A stretch of 11,120 nucleotides of DNA from Euryarchaeota archaeon UBA82 (GCA_002496635.1 DAKQ01000023.1:1-11120), one strand, 5' to 3'. Shown: positions 1-7,409, numbered from the stretch's first letter. The notes: a model not told the origin generated them from the letters alone. Made by a program: numbers and translations.

Positions 1-1290
1 ACCGCTCCAATCAAAGGAACGCGCCCTAGAGGAGCATCTCTTGCCGAGGAACTGTTGTTGAGAGAAGATATGATTTCAGATAGGAAGGAACGTGCAGAAC
101 ACAGAATGCTTGTTGATCTAATGCGTAACGACGTTGGAGTCATTGCAAAACCAAACCAAATATGGATTGAAAGGTTTGATGTCGAAACATATGCCGAAGT
201 TCAGCACCTAGTAACTCGTGTTCAAGGACGGATGAAAAACGGGGTTGATGCTTTTGATGCGTTTCAGGCAGTGTTTCCTGGCGGATCGATTACAGGCTGT
301 CCGCGAACTGTTGTTTGTGCAGCAATCGATGAATTAGAAAAGCAGCCAAGATCGTTTTGGACAGGATCGATGGGTTGGTTTGAAACAAAAACAAACATGT
401 CTTCTTGGAATATTATGATTCGAACTGCAGAGTTGAGACGGAATAAAAATGGATGGAAAGCGAGAGTTACTGCTGGCGGAGGCATTACCATTGAATCAAA
501 CCCTAAATCTGAAGTGGCCGAAGCGAAGTGGAAAGCAAACGCACTGCTAAGATCTTGTGGATGGATGGATGATGACCGTCTCTCCATACCACAGGGTGAT
601 CTTTCAGTCCATTCTCTACCGATAGAAGGAGATTTGAAATCGTCTCCAATCTCAAATTCAATCTACACTAAAAAATTCAAACAAAATTCTGTCCTTCTTA
701 TCGATAATCTTGATTCATTCACATACAATATTGCCCACATGATTTGTGGTCTCGGATATGATGTGAACATTATGAATGGAAGAAGTAATACTACTCGTTC
801 TGCAAGGGAAATTATGGAGCTCCTCAATCCATCTCATGTGATTCTAGGCCCAGGTCCTGGTTGGCCTGAGGACAGTCCATTGACAATGGAATTTGCAGAA
901 ATGGCTCTCGCTGGAGAGTTACCTCCAACACTTGGGATTTGTCTCGGCCATCAAGCACTTGGTATCGCAGATGGCTGGGGCTTGATTCCTAGCCCATCTG
1001 GCCCAGTACACGGGACCCCCGTAGAATGCTTGCATAACGGGCGTGGTCTTTTTGCAAATCTTTCTGAAATCAATATGACCAGATACAATTCTTTGACACT
1101 TCTTTCATCAGATAATCACGCCAATTCGCAGTTCCATATCGACGCAACTGATGCAACAAAATCCCTTGTTCTAGCGATTCGAAGTGAATCACATCCTGTT
1201 TTCGGTGTTCAGTTCCATCCAGAATCAGTTGGAAGTCAATCTGGAGCGTTTATCCTTGATGCTTTTCTAAATTCTCAAGCGCATGGTTGA
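1..1290 (+). CDS. Fused aminodeoxychorismate synthase PabB-PabA (5' end cut by the window)
   Basis: Makes 4-amino-4-deoxychorismate from chorismate and glutamine for p-aminobenzoate and folate-type cofactors. The frame is open from base 1, so the N-terminal PabB part lies outside. The first residues read TAPIKGTRPRG; the lysine in PIKGT is the residue that E. coli PabB uses as nucleophile, whereas anthranilate synthase TrpE normally has alanine there, so I prefer PabB over TrpE. The chorismate-binding domain runs to about residue 190 of the visible part (EHRMLVDLMRND, PGGSITGCPR, AGGGITIESNP). After a linker, a class I glutamine amidotransferase domain starts near residue 231 (VLLIDNLDSFTYN), with Cys314 in GICLGHQ and the His406/Glu408 pair in FHPES, so ammonia production looks intact. 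A fused TrpE-TrpG remains possible. The next gene follows after 37 bases on the same strand. Confidence 0.85.
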   Translation, partial: TAPIKGTRPRGASLAEELLLREDMISDRKERAEHRMLVDLMRNDVGVIAKPNQIWIERFDVETYAEVQHLVTRVQGRMKNGVDAFDAFQAVFPGGSITGCPRTVVCAAIDELEKQPRSFWTGSMGWFETKTNMSSWNIMIRTAELRRNKNGWKARVTAGGGITIESNPKSEVAEAKWKANALLRSCGWMDDDRLSIPQGDLSVHSLPIEGDLKSSPISNSIYTKKFKQNSVLLIDNLDSFTYNIAHMICGLGYDVNIMNGRSNTTRSAREIMELLNPSHVILGPGPGWPEDSPLTMEFAEMALAGELPPTLGICLGHQALGIADGWGLIPSPSGPVHGTPVECLHNGRGLFANLSEINMTRYNSLTLLSSDNHANSQFHIDATDATKSLVLAIRSESHPVFGVQFHPESVGSQSGAFILDAFLNSQAHG

Positions 1291-1327
1291 AATGACGGCA
1301 GTCAGTGGGTTGACTTGAGGGAGAGAT

Positions 1328-1714
1328 ATGCCAACCTGTCGCCTATGTTCTGCAACCTATCCTCGCGAGTTCTTCATTCACGGAAACGGACCAAATACTC
1401 AGGTCTGCGCTCGATGTGCAGTTGAACATGGTATGATCAGCAAGGAAGATGCTCCCAATCTGTATGATGATACCCTCAAATCAGCTCGATTGAGTACTAT
1501 ATCTCGCCGATACCGCCCGTTCCTATACCTCTCAGTGCTTTGGGGTCTTTACATTACAACAGTACGCAGTATTAGTCCATGGGACATGTACATGCTGATT
1601 ATGCTTACACTACTCACACTTGCATCGCTTGTACTCTTCATTACAAGTGGAGCAAAGTACACAAGCACACTTGCAAGACTTACTCCTGATTATGAACGCC
1701 CAAAGGGTCACTGA
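1328..1714 (+). CDS. Small membrane protein with N-terminal zinc ribbon, unknown function
   Basis: A protein of 128 residues that I cannot assign to a named family. The N-terminus has two CxxC knuckles (Cys4/Cys7 and Cys27/Cys30), a typical zinc-ribbon arrangement, followed by a polar helix-like stretch. Two hydrophobic segments follow at about residues 63-82 and 85-107, joined by a very short turn, so both ends probably lie on the same side of the membrane, most likely the cytoplasm given the metal-binding cysteines and basic residues. The ATG at 1328 is preceded by GAGGGAGAGAT, a good Shine-Dalgarno match, which supports this start. It lies 37 bases after the PabB-PabA fusion and may be cotranscribed. 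Its stop codon is one base from the stop of the convergent GTPase gene. A regulatory or adaptor role is only a guess. Confidence 0.75.
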   Translation: MPTCRLCSATYPREFFIHGNGPNTQVCARCAVEHGMISKEDAPNLYDDTLKSARLSTISRRYRPFLYLSVLWGLYITTVRSISPWDMYMLIMLTLLTLASLVLFITSGAKYTSTLARLTPDYERPKGH

Positions 1715-1715
1715 T

Positions 1716-3014
1716 TCATGACTTTGAGTGAATGCGTAGAACATCACCATCCGATAGTTCGTGTTCTGCTCCAACGATTCGACGAGTGCGCCCGTCAACA
1801 CCTTTGATGAAACCATCACCAAGATCACTGTGAACTTTGTATGCTACTTCTTTTGCTTGAATATTCGATTCGACAACTAAAGCATCCGGAAGCACATTTC
1901 CATCTCCGTCAGTCCAATGTGACTCGTCTTGTACAGGATAGACTACAATTCGATCGAGTTCATCAAACAGAACTCTATCCAGTAATTTGTTAATTCCTGT
2001 TTCACCCATGTTTGTCAACCTCTGTTGAAGCATCTCCAATCCCTTTGCTTGTGCTTCATTTAGAACACTTTGATCTGGAATAGTAAAAGTTGAATCTCCT
2101 GAGGTATATTCAATGAATCCTGCTTCATTCGCCTTACGTAGTGCAAACTCAGTCTCTGCAGAACATGGAATGAATTGAGGTATGACTTCGGATAAATGTT
2201 CGATGACCCCCTCTGGAGCAAGATCTGCTTTGTTTCCTGCAATAAACAGTGGGAAGAGGTGGTTTCGAATCGATGATGCTAGAATCCCTAGGATGTCATC
2301 TGACCAATCCCATGGCGAAGCCATATCTCCATGTTGTGAGAAAAAAGAGTCGAGCGATCGTTGGCAGATGCTTTGGGTTGCTCCCAATCCCGAAAAGCGA
2401 TCATGAAGGAATTGGACGAAACCTTTCACCCCTTCAGCTTGTATTTTACGCGCTCCTCGAACCCAACCATCTTTGAGAAGACTCAAGATCCAAGCGTCTA
2501 ATTCATTTGTCAGAAAGGTGACTTCGGCTAGTGCTTGCTCAATTGCCTCTTGTTTTGATTTTCCTGCCCCTATAGGATTGCCTTCTACATCGGTTGTTCC
2601 TGCAACATCGATAACTTGGATAAGGGCATGACATTCTGCAAGATCTGATAGGAAGGCGTTTCCTCTTCCTCTTCCTTCACTTGCTCCTGGGACAAGCCCT
2701 GCAACATCGACGAGCATGCAGGGGACATATCGTTGATGATTCTCACAGGAACCTGTGCGTGGAGTGCAGATACTACCACCTCTTTCAGATGAAAGTTCAA
2801 CTCTTCCATCTTCTTCTAAACGAGCGCGTAATTCACCGCATGGGCATGGAAGGCGACTTGGGATGAACGAAATACCAACATTAGGATCTATCGTACAGAA
2901 TGGATAATTTGCAATATCTACGGGAATAAGCGTAGATGCTGCGAAGAATGTTGACTTCCCTACATTGGGTTTTCCGACCAATCCAATTCGCACGGACAGC
3001 CCGCCTAGAATCAC
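1716..3014 (-). CDS. OBG/YchF-type GTPase with C-terminal TGS domain
   Basis: A 432-residue translation-factor-class GTPase of the OBG family, archaeal subgroup; members bind ribosomes and act in translation or stress control, though the exact role in archaea is unsettled. G1 is GLVGKPNVGKS (residues 11-21), G3 is DVAGLVPG (103-110) with leucine where classical GTPases have the catalytic glutamine, G4 is NKAD (261-264), and CSAE near 284 fits G5. The last 80 or so residues form a TGS domain. Between G1 and G3 sit Cys57/Cys59 and Cys83/Cys90, a feature I recall from archaeal homologues and perhaps metal binding. The first possible start is a GTG overlapping the upstream stop (GTGA). A second GTG at 2993 would give MRIGLVGKPNVGKS, which matches the usual N-terminus better, so the true start could be 21 bases downstream. 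It is likely translationally coupled to the polytopic membrane protein gene. Confidence 0.93.
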   Translation of the reverse strand: MILGGLSVRIGLVGKPNVGKSTFFAASTLIPVDIANYPFCTIDPNVGISFIPSRLPCPCGELRARLEEDGRVELSSERGGSICTPRTGSCENHQRYVPCMLVDVAGLVPGASEGRGRGNAFLSDLAECHALIQVIDVAGTTDVEGNPIGAGKSKQEAIEQALAEVTFLTNELDAWILSLLKDGWVRGARKIQAEGVKGFVQFLHDRFSGLGATQSICQRSLDSFFSQHGDMASPWDWSDDILGILASSIRNHLFPLFIAGNKADLAPEGVIEHLSEVIPQFIPCSAETEFALRKANEAGFIEYTSGDSTFTIPDQSVLNEAQAKGLEMLQQRLTNMGETGINKLLDRVLFDELDRIVVYPVQDESHWTDGDGNVLPDALVVESNIQAKEVAYKVHSDLGDGFIKGVDGRTRRIVGAEHELSDGDVLRIHSKS

Positions 3015-4975
3015 TCTTCTTCAGAGAGTGCTTTTGGTCGAGCACGCGCAATTGCAATATCCAACTCTGGTAAGTTGATCCGTCCATCGCCATCAAGGTC
3101 AATCATTTCCATGAGCTTCAATACGTCCCATGGAGGGAGATCTGCAATATTTGAATTCATGAGTGCTTGTTGTAGTTCAAATCCATCGATGTTTCCTGAA
3201 TCATCCAAATCAATGGATTTGAAGAATTCGAAGATGGTCATTTCTTTCTTTGCCAAATAATCAGAAAGCATCTCAAGTTCTGTTTTCACGATTGGGAATT
3301 CTGTAATTTCATCATTGTGAAGTGTGGAGGATACTTCGATTATTTCCACTCCGCCTTCGTCTTCAACGTCTTCTCCAATTACGAGAACTGTGTCAACGCC
3401 AACTCCACGCTGCAAGAGTTTGCGGATTGAGGATTCGCCAGTTTGAAGCGAATATCGGGAGATATCAGAGGTTGTTGAAGCGGTCGTATCGTTCTTCATA
3501 CCTCCAATCGAAGTTCTAATAAGGTTCATGAAGAGGAGGATAATTCCAATTGAAGTGATGTAAAAGAGAACGGCTGCTGTAAGACTAAAACCACCATCTG
3601 TCATTACCACATCTTCGCTTCCAGAATCAAGAAGGGCCTTTTCGGTGAAGTCTCCCATAATCTTTGCAACAGTCGATGTGATTCCGCCAAAGGCAACCAA
3701 GAGCATGGTGAGGGAAGCAGAAGAAGAAGATGCCAATTGGCGATTTGCAGCAAGCGGATATGATTCACAAATACAGGCAACTGCCATGAGGCCACCTACA
3801 GTCCAAAGGAGGCCAATGTCGACGGTTGTGGCCATATCATTGAGTGCCCCTAAGCCGATGAAAACATCCAGAGAGGTGAAGTAGCCGCCAATAGCAAAGA
3901 TCGGGAAAGCAATCATTGCCAATGTTGCTGCCATAGCTCCTGGGCGAGCAACTATGCCTGTAGCGTTTCCTGCAGCGGTCATGATGATGTTGACCGAACC
4001 AGCAAAGATAGGAAGGAGTGCAAGCGTCATTAGAATTGCGCCTAGATTCTCAAGGGGCGTTCCTGCGTCAGCAGAACTCATCATGAATGGAGGGAGAGTA
4101 ATGAAGAGGAGAAGCATGCTTGCTTTTGTCATTGAATCGGACCAGATTGGGCGACTTGCTGCACGTGGAACAAGGTGGTATGCAACTGCAAAGAAAAGCG
4201 AAAACATAACCCATGATTGCGTCATTCTTTCTCCAAGCCAAACAACTTGAGTGGAGGCAGCTAACTCTCCAAAGAAACGGAATTGTGAACCAAAGATGAA
4301 AGAGGCAAGAGCCATGAATACAAACCAATTGCTTGCTTGAATTGTTTCGCCCTTACGTTGAGCAACTGTAAGCAAAACATTGATCATGACTGCAATGATG
4401 ATGAATGCACGCAGAGAATGCATGAATAAATCTTGCAGAAGTGTTTCGTTTTCTGCACTAAGGTCAGTGAGAAGGCCAAGGAAGGTAGGAAGGAGAAGGG
4501 CTGCTGCGGTAAGGACGCTGAAGAGAAGGGCTGTCAAACTCGCATTTGATTCGCTAGCCATTTTACCTGCTCCACTTCGTGCAACAGCGACAAGGCCCCC
4601 CCCGAGTAGAATCGAGAATAATCCTGTGATCAATGTAGCATTGACAAAGGTATCCAGAGCGCTGCCGTCATCGTATGCCCACCCGATACTAGCAAGAGAG
4701 TCGAGTGCACTGCCATCATAGTCATGCCAGAGAGATAGAAACGTACCGATACCTGCAAGAGTGAGCCAAATCATTCCGAGATTCATCCAAGTCTTGGCCC
4801 CACTTCCTTTCTCATCATTGAAAAGATCAACAATGCCTGCTGGTGCTTTGTTGAGGAGGAATAGGCCGAATTGGCGCATTGGTTCGGCCATTGTGCCAAT
4901 TCCTTTTTGGAGATAAAATGTTGAAAAACCGACAACAGTAAAGAAGAAAAATAATGCGATAAAAACTGCTTCCAT
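3011..4975 (-). CDS. Polytopic membrane protein resembling cbb3 oxidase subunit I (CcoN) without heme/copper histidines, with C-terminal EF-hand pair
   Basis: About 12-13 membrane helices occupy residues 4-490 (numbered from the GTG at 4984), then a soluble tail of about 165 residues. The membrane part recalls CcoN: NWFVFMALASF, VAYHLVPRAASRPIWS, and LPIFAGSVNIIMTAAG match conserved CcoN stretches in order and spacing. The CcoN metal-ligand histidines are all replaced: against a remembered CcoN sequence they fall on Phe113, Arg253, Ser303, Ser304, Val388 and Ile390. Only four histidines exist in the protein (87, 189, 270, 556), so it cannot carry the usual heme and copper centres. The tail holds two intact EF-hand loops, residues 592-603 (DLDDSGNIDGFE) and 629-640 (DLDGDGRINLPE), with all acidic calcium positions present. 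I chose ATG 4975 because GGTGAT ends four bases before it; GTG 4984 is the alternative. Function unknown; a calcium-sensing membrane scaffold or channel are guesses. Confidence 0.85.
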   Translation of the reverse strand: MEAVFIALFFFFTVVGFSTFYLQKGIGTMAEPMRQFGLFLLNKAPAGIVDLFNDEKGSGAKTWMNLGMIWLTLAGIGTFLSLWHDYDGSALDSLASIGWAYDDGSALDTFVNATLITGLFSILLGGGLVAVARSGAGKMASESNASLTALLFSVLTAAALLLPTFLGLLTDLSAENETLLQDLFMHSLRAFIIIAVMINVLLTVAQRKGETIQASNWFVFMALASFIFGSQFRFFGELAASTQVVWLGERMTQSWVMFSLFFAVAYHLVPRAASRPIWSDSMTKASMLLLFITLPPFMMSSADAGTPLENLGAILMTLALLPIFAGSVNIIMTAAGNATGIVARPGAMAATLAMIAFPIFAIGGYFTSLDVFIGLGALNDMATTVDIGLLWTVGGLMAVACICESYPLAANRQLASSSSASLTMLLVAFGGITSTVAKIMGDFTEKALLDSGSEDVVMTDGGFSLTAAVLFYITSIGIILLFMNLIRTSIGGMKNDTTASTTSDISRYSLQTGESSIRKLLQRGVGVDTVLVIGEDVEDEGGVEIIEVSSTLHNDEITEFPIVKTELEMLSDYLAKKEMTIFEFFKSIDLDDSGNIDGFELQQALMNSNIADLPPWDVLKLMEMIDLDGDGRINLPELDIAIARARPKALSEEE

Positions 4976-4979
4976 TAGA

Positions 4980-4985
4980 ATCACC
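4980..4985 (-). promoter_or_regulatory. Shine-Dalgarno site deciding the start of the CcoN-like gene
   Basis: GGTGAT, complementary to the archaeal 16S rRNA tail, ends four bases before ATG 4975. It overlaps the stop codon of the 90-residue gene (TAG at 4987-4985) and the alternative GTG start at 4984, so that GTG would lie inside its own ribosome-binding site. This favours ATG 4975 and suggests that ribosomes finishing the small protein reinitiate on the large one. Confidence 0.6.
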
Positions 4986-5257
4986 TACTCCGAGATTACC
5001 TCTCCCGCTAATGTGGAGACAATTGCTCCAATACCAATGATAAATCCAAGAAGGTAATACCATATTCCAGAACCACCAAGATTTGACATTAATGGAACGA
5101 CGTCTCCAATGACCGGGATGTTGTCCCAACCAAAGATTGTGCTAAACAGACCGAACATACCGATGGTTAATACTGAGAGTAAAACCAACATAATTCGACT
5201 GGAGGATGGTTCTGCAGTTCCTATGACTGCATCGGGGAGTTCTGTACTGTTCGACAT
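4985..5257 (-). CDS. Small two-helix membrane protein encoded next to the CcoN-like protein
   Basis: A 90-residue protein with no family I recognise. A polar, acidic N-terminus of about 20 residues is followed by two hydrophobic segments, about 21-43 (RIMLVLLSVLTIGMFGLF) and 62-85 (GIWYYLLGFIIGIGAIVS), and a short acidic end (GEVISE). There are no cysteines or histidines, so it is not a cytochrome subunit. The ATG is preceded by GGTGAT three bases upstream, a strong start signal. Its stop codon is immediately followed by the start region of the large CcoN-like protein, which implies translational coupling and suggests a fixed-ratio small subunit or assembly partner, as small accessory subunits accompany oxidase subunit I elsewhere. 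That partnership is inferred from gene order alone. The 102-base gap upstream has a weak TATA-like GTTTAT near 5311-5316 that could start this unit. Confidence 0.75.
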   Translation of the reverse strand: MSNSTELPDAVIGTAEPSSSRIMLVLLSVLTIGMFGLFSTIFGWDNIPVIGDVVPLMSNLGGSGIWYYLLGFIIGIGAIVSTLAGEVISE

Positions 5258-5359
5258 TGCATCACCTAAATGAATCCGAGATGGACATGTTTGCGACTTG
5301 AAACGCGGTGATAAACATTCACTAGCCCATCCATCGAACGAGGCCGTATATTTGGTGTT

Positions 5360-6526
5360 TCAAGATGAGCGGAGCATTTCGATAATAGAACCTCTTCTTT
5401 GTAGGGAGGTCCCTAATGGAACTGGTATTGAACGATCATTTTCTAATTCCTTCCGCCAAAGGGATTTACAATTGCAATCAATGCCTGTAAATTCTTCCAA
5501 GGAGCCTGAAACAGCGTATCTCTCAATCGCTGCTACTACCTCTGCATCGCATTCACCACAGTTGTGAGAGCCCCTAATTTTGCCCCCAGCAGTTGGATGG
5601 ATAATAAGACGTGAAATTTGGTCTTCATCACCATTCATTCCGCCTTTAGGATGAACAATATGGTGGCTTTTCTGGATAAGTTCAACCAATGACCAAAGCC
5701 AAGGAGGTCTGTATTCTTGATGTCGATGGAGACGGTCTATCACTGTCCCACGTTGAATATTCATTGGATTTATTGAAATTTCATCGCTCTTTTCAGCGAC
5801 GGATTCAATCCACTTTACACAATGATCGAGTGCATCGGCTTCACTCATGAACGGTGGCTTGAACATCAGATAAGTCTTAATTCTCAAATTATATTTTTCT
5901 AGACGTTCAACAGCTCTGTCCCAAGACGCAATAGAGAACCCTTTGTTGACATGGAAACGGAGTACTTCGTCGTCGTATGCTTCTAAGCCAATCGCTACTG
6001 TAAATGATGGATTTATGCTCGAAGCCCATGATAACTTTTCATCTGAGAGTTGCTCAGTACGGCTTTCAACAATGAGTTCCTTCCCAAGAGAATGGCAGTC
6101 TGTAAGGACTGTTTCTTGGAAATCTACTGGAATTTCTCGGTCTTCAAGTAACGAGCCTGAAGTATAGACTTTCACCATCGAGTGACCTTCAAAATCATTG
6201 TACTTTCTTTTTGCTTCATTCCATTGAGCGTGAAGATCTTCGCTTGTTACATCATCTCGTGTGTCATTAAAATAACCGCAAAACGTACATCCAGAGGACC
6301 ACCACCAATGGCATCCTTTGGTTCGTAAGATAACTGTGACTGCCGTACATGGCTCACCATCTGCAGTCATTTCAGGGGTGTGATAAACGGTTGCAGGTTT
6401 GCTGGCATCCCAAGACTGTTGACGCTCCTTGGCCCAAGGAGTATTTGCAGGGGCTTTGACCAAGTCGTGAATTTTCAGACTCTTTTCATCTCCTCCGAGG
6501 AGCGTTGAAGAATGACGATCTAGCAT
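5360..6526 (-). CDS. raSEA: Archaeosine biosynthesis radical SAM lyase RaSEA
   Basis: RaSEA works with the lysine transferase ArcS: ArcS attaches lysine to preQ0 at position 15 of tRNA, and RaSEA cleaves the adduct by radical chemistry to leave archaeosine, a modification that stabilises the tRNA core. The 388-residue protein has the [4Fe-4S] cysteines Cys72, Cys80 and Cys83 in GCHWWWSSGCTFCGY, a CX7CX2C spacing wider than the common CX3CX2C and in keeping with my recollection of this family. The C-terminal region has HNCGECD (Cys323/Cys326) and DCNC (Cys351/Cys353), also remembered as conserved there. It resembles Elp3-type radical SAM enzymes more distantly but has no acetyltransferase domain. 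GGAGAGAT lies four bases before the ATG, and the gene starts 18 bases after the decarboxylase stop, so the two are probably cotranscribed. ArcS and arcTGT are not in the window. Confidence 0.85.
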   Translation of the reverse strand: MLDRHSSTLLGGDEKSLKIHDLVKAPANTPWAKERQQSWDASKPATVYHTPEMTADGEPCTAVTVILRTKGCHWWWSSGCTFCGYFNDTRDDVTSEDLHAQWNEAKRKYNDFEGHSMVKVYTSGSLLEDREIPVDFQETVLTDCHSLGKELIVESRTEQLSDEKLSWASSINPSFTVAIGLEAYDDEVLRFHVNKGFSIASWDRAVERLEKYNLRIKTYLMFKPPFMSEADALDHCVKWIESVAEKSDEISINPMNIQRGTVIDRLHRHQEYRPPWLWSLVELIQKSHHIVHPKGGMNGDEDQISRLIIHPTAGGKIRGSHNCGECDAEVVAAIERYAVSGSLEEFTGIDCNCKSLWRKELENDRSIPVPLGTSLQRRGSIIEMLRSS

Positions 6527-6544
6527 TTTTATCTCTCCGTGAGA

Positions 6545-7396
6545 TCACTCTTCTTCCATTACTGGTTTGAAGATGATATCCAATCCTGCTTTGATGAATT
6601 GACCTTTCGGATAAGCTGGATTACCATCCTCGGCTGAAATTACATTCGGCGTGTAGAGTGATGCGGGAACCCGAACATCAACTCGACTTCCTAATCGAAT
6701 CATCCCGTAACGCTCGCCACGGCGGAGTGAATCACCAATACCTGTCCATGGGACAATCGTTCTGGCGAGTGCTCCTGAAATTTGCATAACTTCGATTCTA
6801 CCTCCATCTTCCCCTTCCAGAACTGTTCGAACACGTTCATTGTATTCGCTTTCTTTACGGAATGCTGCTGCAAAGGGTCCTCTTCGACGCCCCTTTCCAG
6901 TCCTGTGTTCCATTGCAACAATCGTTGAAGTGAAAGGAACTCGGTTGACGTGAACATCGAGTGGCGACATAAAGATGGCAACCCTCCAGACGTCATCTGA
7001 ACCTGGCGTATCTGCTGGTTCAAATCGTTGTTCCGTTGTGAATTCAAGTGGATTGTCGCATGCTTGAGGGAACCAGTCGCCTGTATGGACATCCGTTTCA
7101 ATTGAGGAGTTTTCTCGCTCTGCTTTCGAAGGGCGTCGCCCTGTTGCTCGCTCTCTGCGCGCAAACATCACGTGTCCATCGGCAGGGGAGACAAGAATTC
7201 CTGCATCTTGAGGAATAGGTCGGTCAGGATCTCTCCAAAAATTGGCAAAGAATGCTGAAATCATCAAGCAAAGTACTCCTGCCAAAGGCATGAGCCCGTA
7301 CAATGAATCAAGATAAATTCCGCCTACAAGAATTGCAATGCCTGCAAGTAGAAATGTACCAACGGGCGCATGACCCCCTTGAGCGAGGCCTCCCAA
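6545..7396 (-). CDS. Phosphatidylserine/archaetidylserine decarboxylase proenzyme
   Basis: Decarboxylates the serine headgroup of a phospholipid to ethanolamine at the cytoplasmic membrane face. Such enzymes self-cleave at Gly-Ser to form a pyruvoyl cofactor; here the site is LGSR (Gly238-Ser239, numbered from 7402), giving a short alpha chain of about 47 residues. Asp75 in SPADGHV and His151 in LDVHVNRVP match the remaining residues of the Asp-His-Ser triad. Two hydrophobic segments near residues 14-33 and 36-54 anchor the beta chain. The stretch at about 80-138, between SPADGH and the core strand VAIFMSP, is longer and more charged than in short family members I recall. Two TTG codons could start it; I prefer 7396 because GAGGTGAT ends five bases before it, while the TTG at 7402 overlaps that site. 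Whether the lipid backbone is archaeal or glycerol-3-phosphate type cannot be told from the sequence. Confidence 0.9.
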   Translation of the reverse strand: MGGLAQGGHAPVGTFLLAGIAILVGGIYLDSLYGLMPLAGVLCLMISAFFANFWRDPDRPIPQDAGILVSPADGHVMFARRERATGRRPSKAERENSSIETDVHTGDWFPQACDNPLEFTTEQRFEPADTPGSDDVWRVAIFMSPLDVHVNRVPFTSTIVAMEHRTGKGRRRGPFAAAFRKESEYNERVRTVLEGEDGGRIEVMQISGALARTIVPWTGIGDSLRRGERYGMIRLGSRVDVRVPASLYTPNVISAEDGNPAYPKGQFIKAGLDIIFKPVMEEE

Positions 7397-7401
7397 CTTC
7401 A

Positions 7402-7409
7402 ATCACCTC
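7402..7409 (-). promoter_or_regulatory. Shine-Dalgarno site deciding the decarboxylase start
   Basis: GAGGTGAT overlaps the TGA stop of the upstream coiled-coil gene and ends five bases before TTG 7396. The earlier in-frame TTG at 7402 shares its first base with this site, which leaves no spacer, so 7396 is the better start. The overlap with the stop points to coupled translation. Confidence 0.6.

Noticed and set aside
3604..4721. Several plus-strand open frames of 60-113 codons opposite the CcoN-like gene
   Set aside because: They have no ribosome-binding site and unnatural composition, and the minus-strand frame is continuous with clear membrane helices.
3011..4975. A working terminal oxidase subunit I
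   Set aside because: All ligand histidines are missing; only four histidines are present and none is arranged as HxH or HH.
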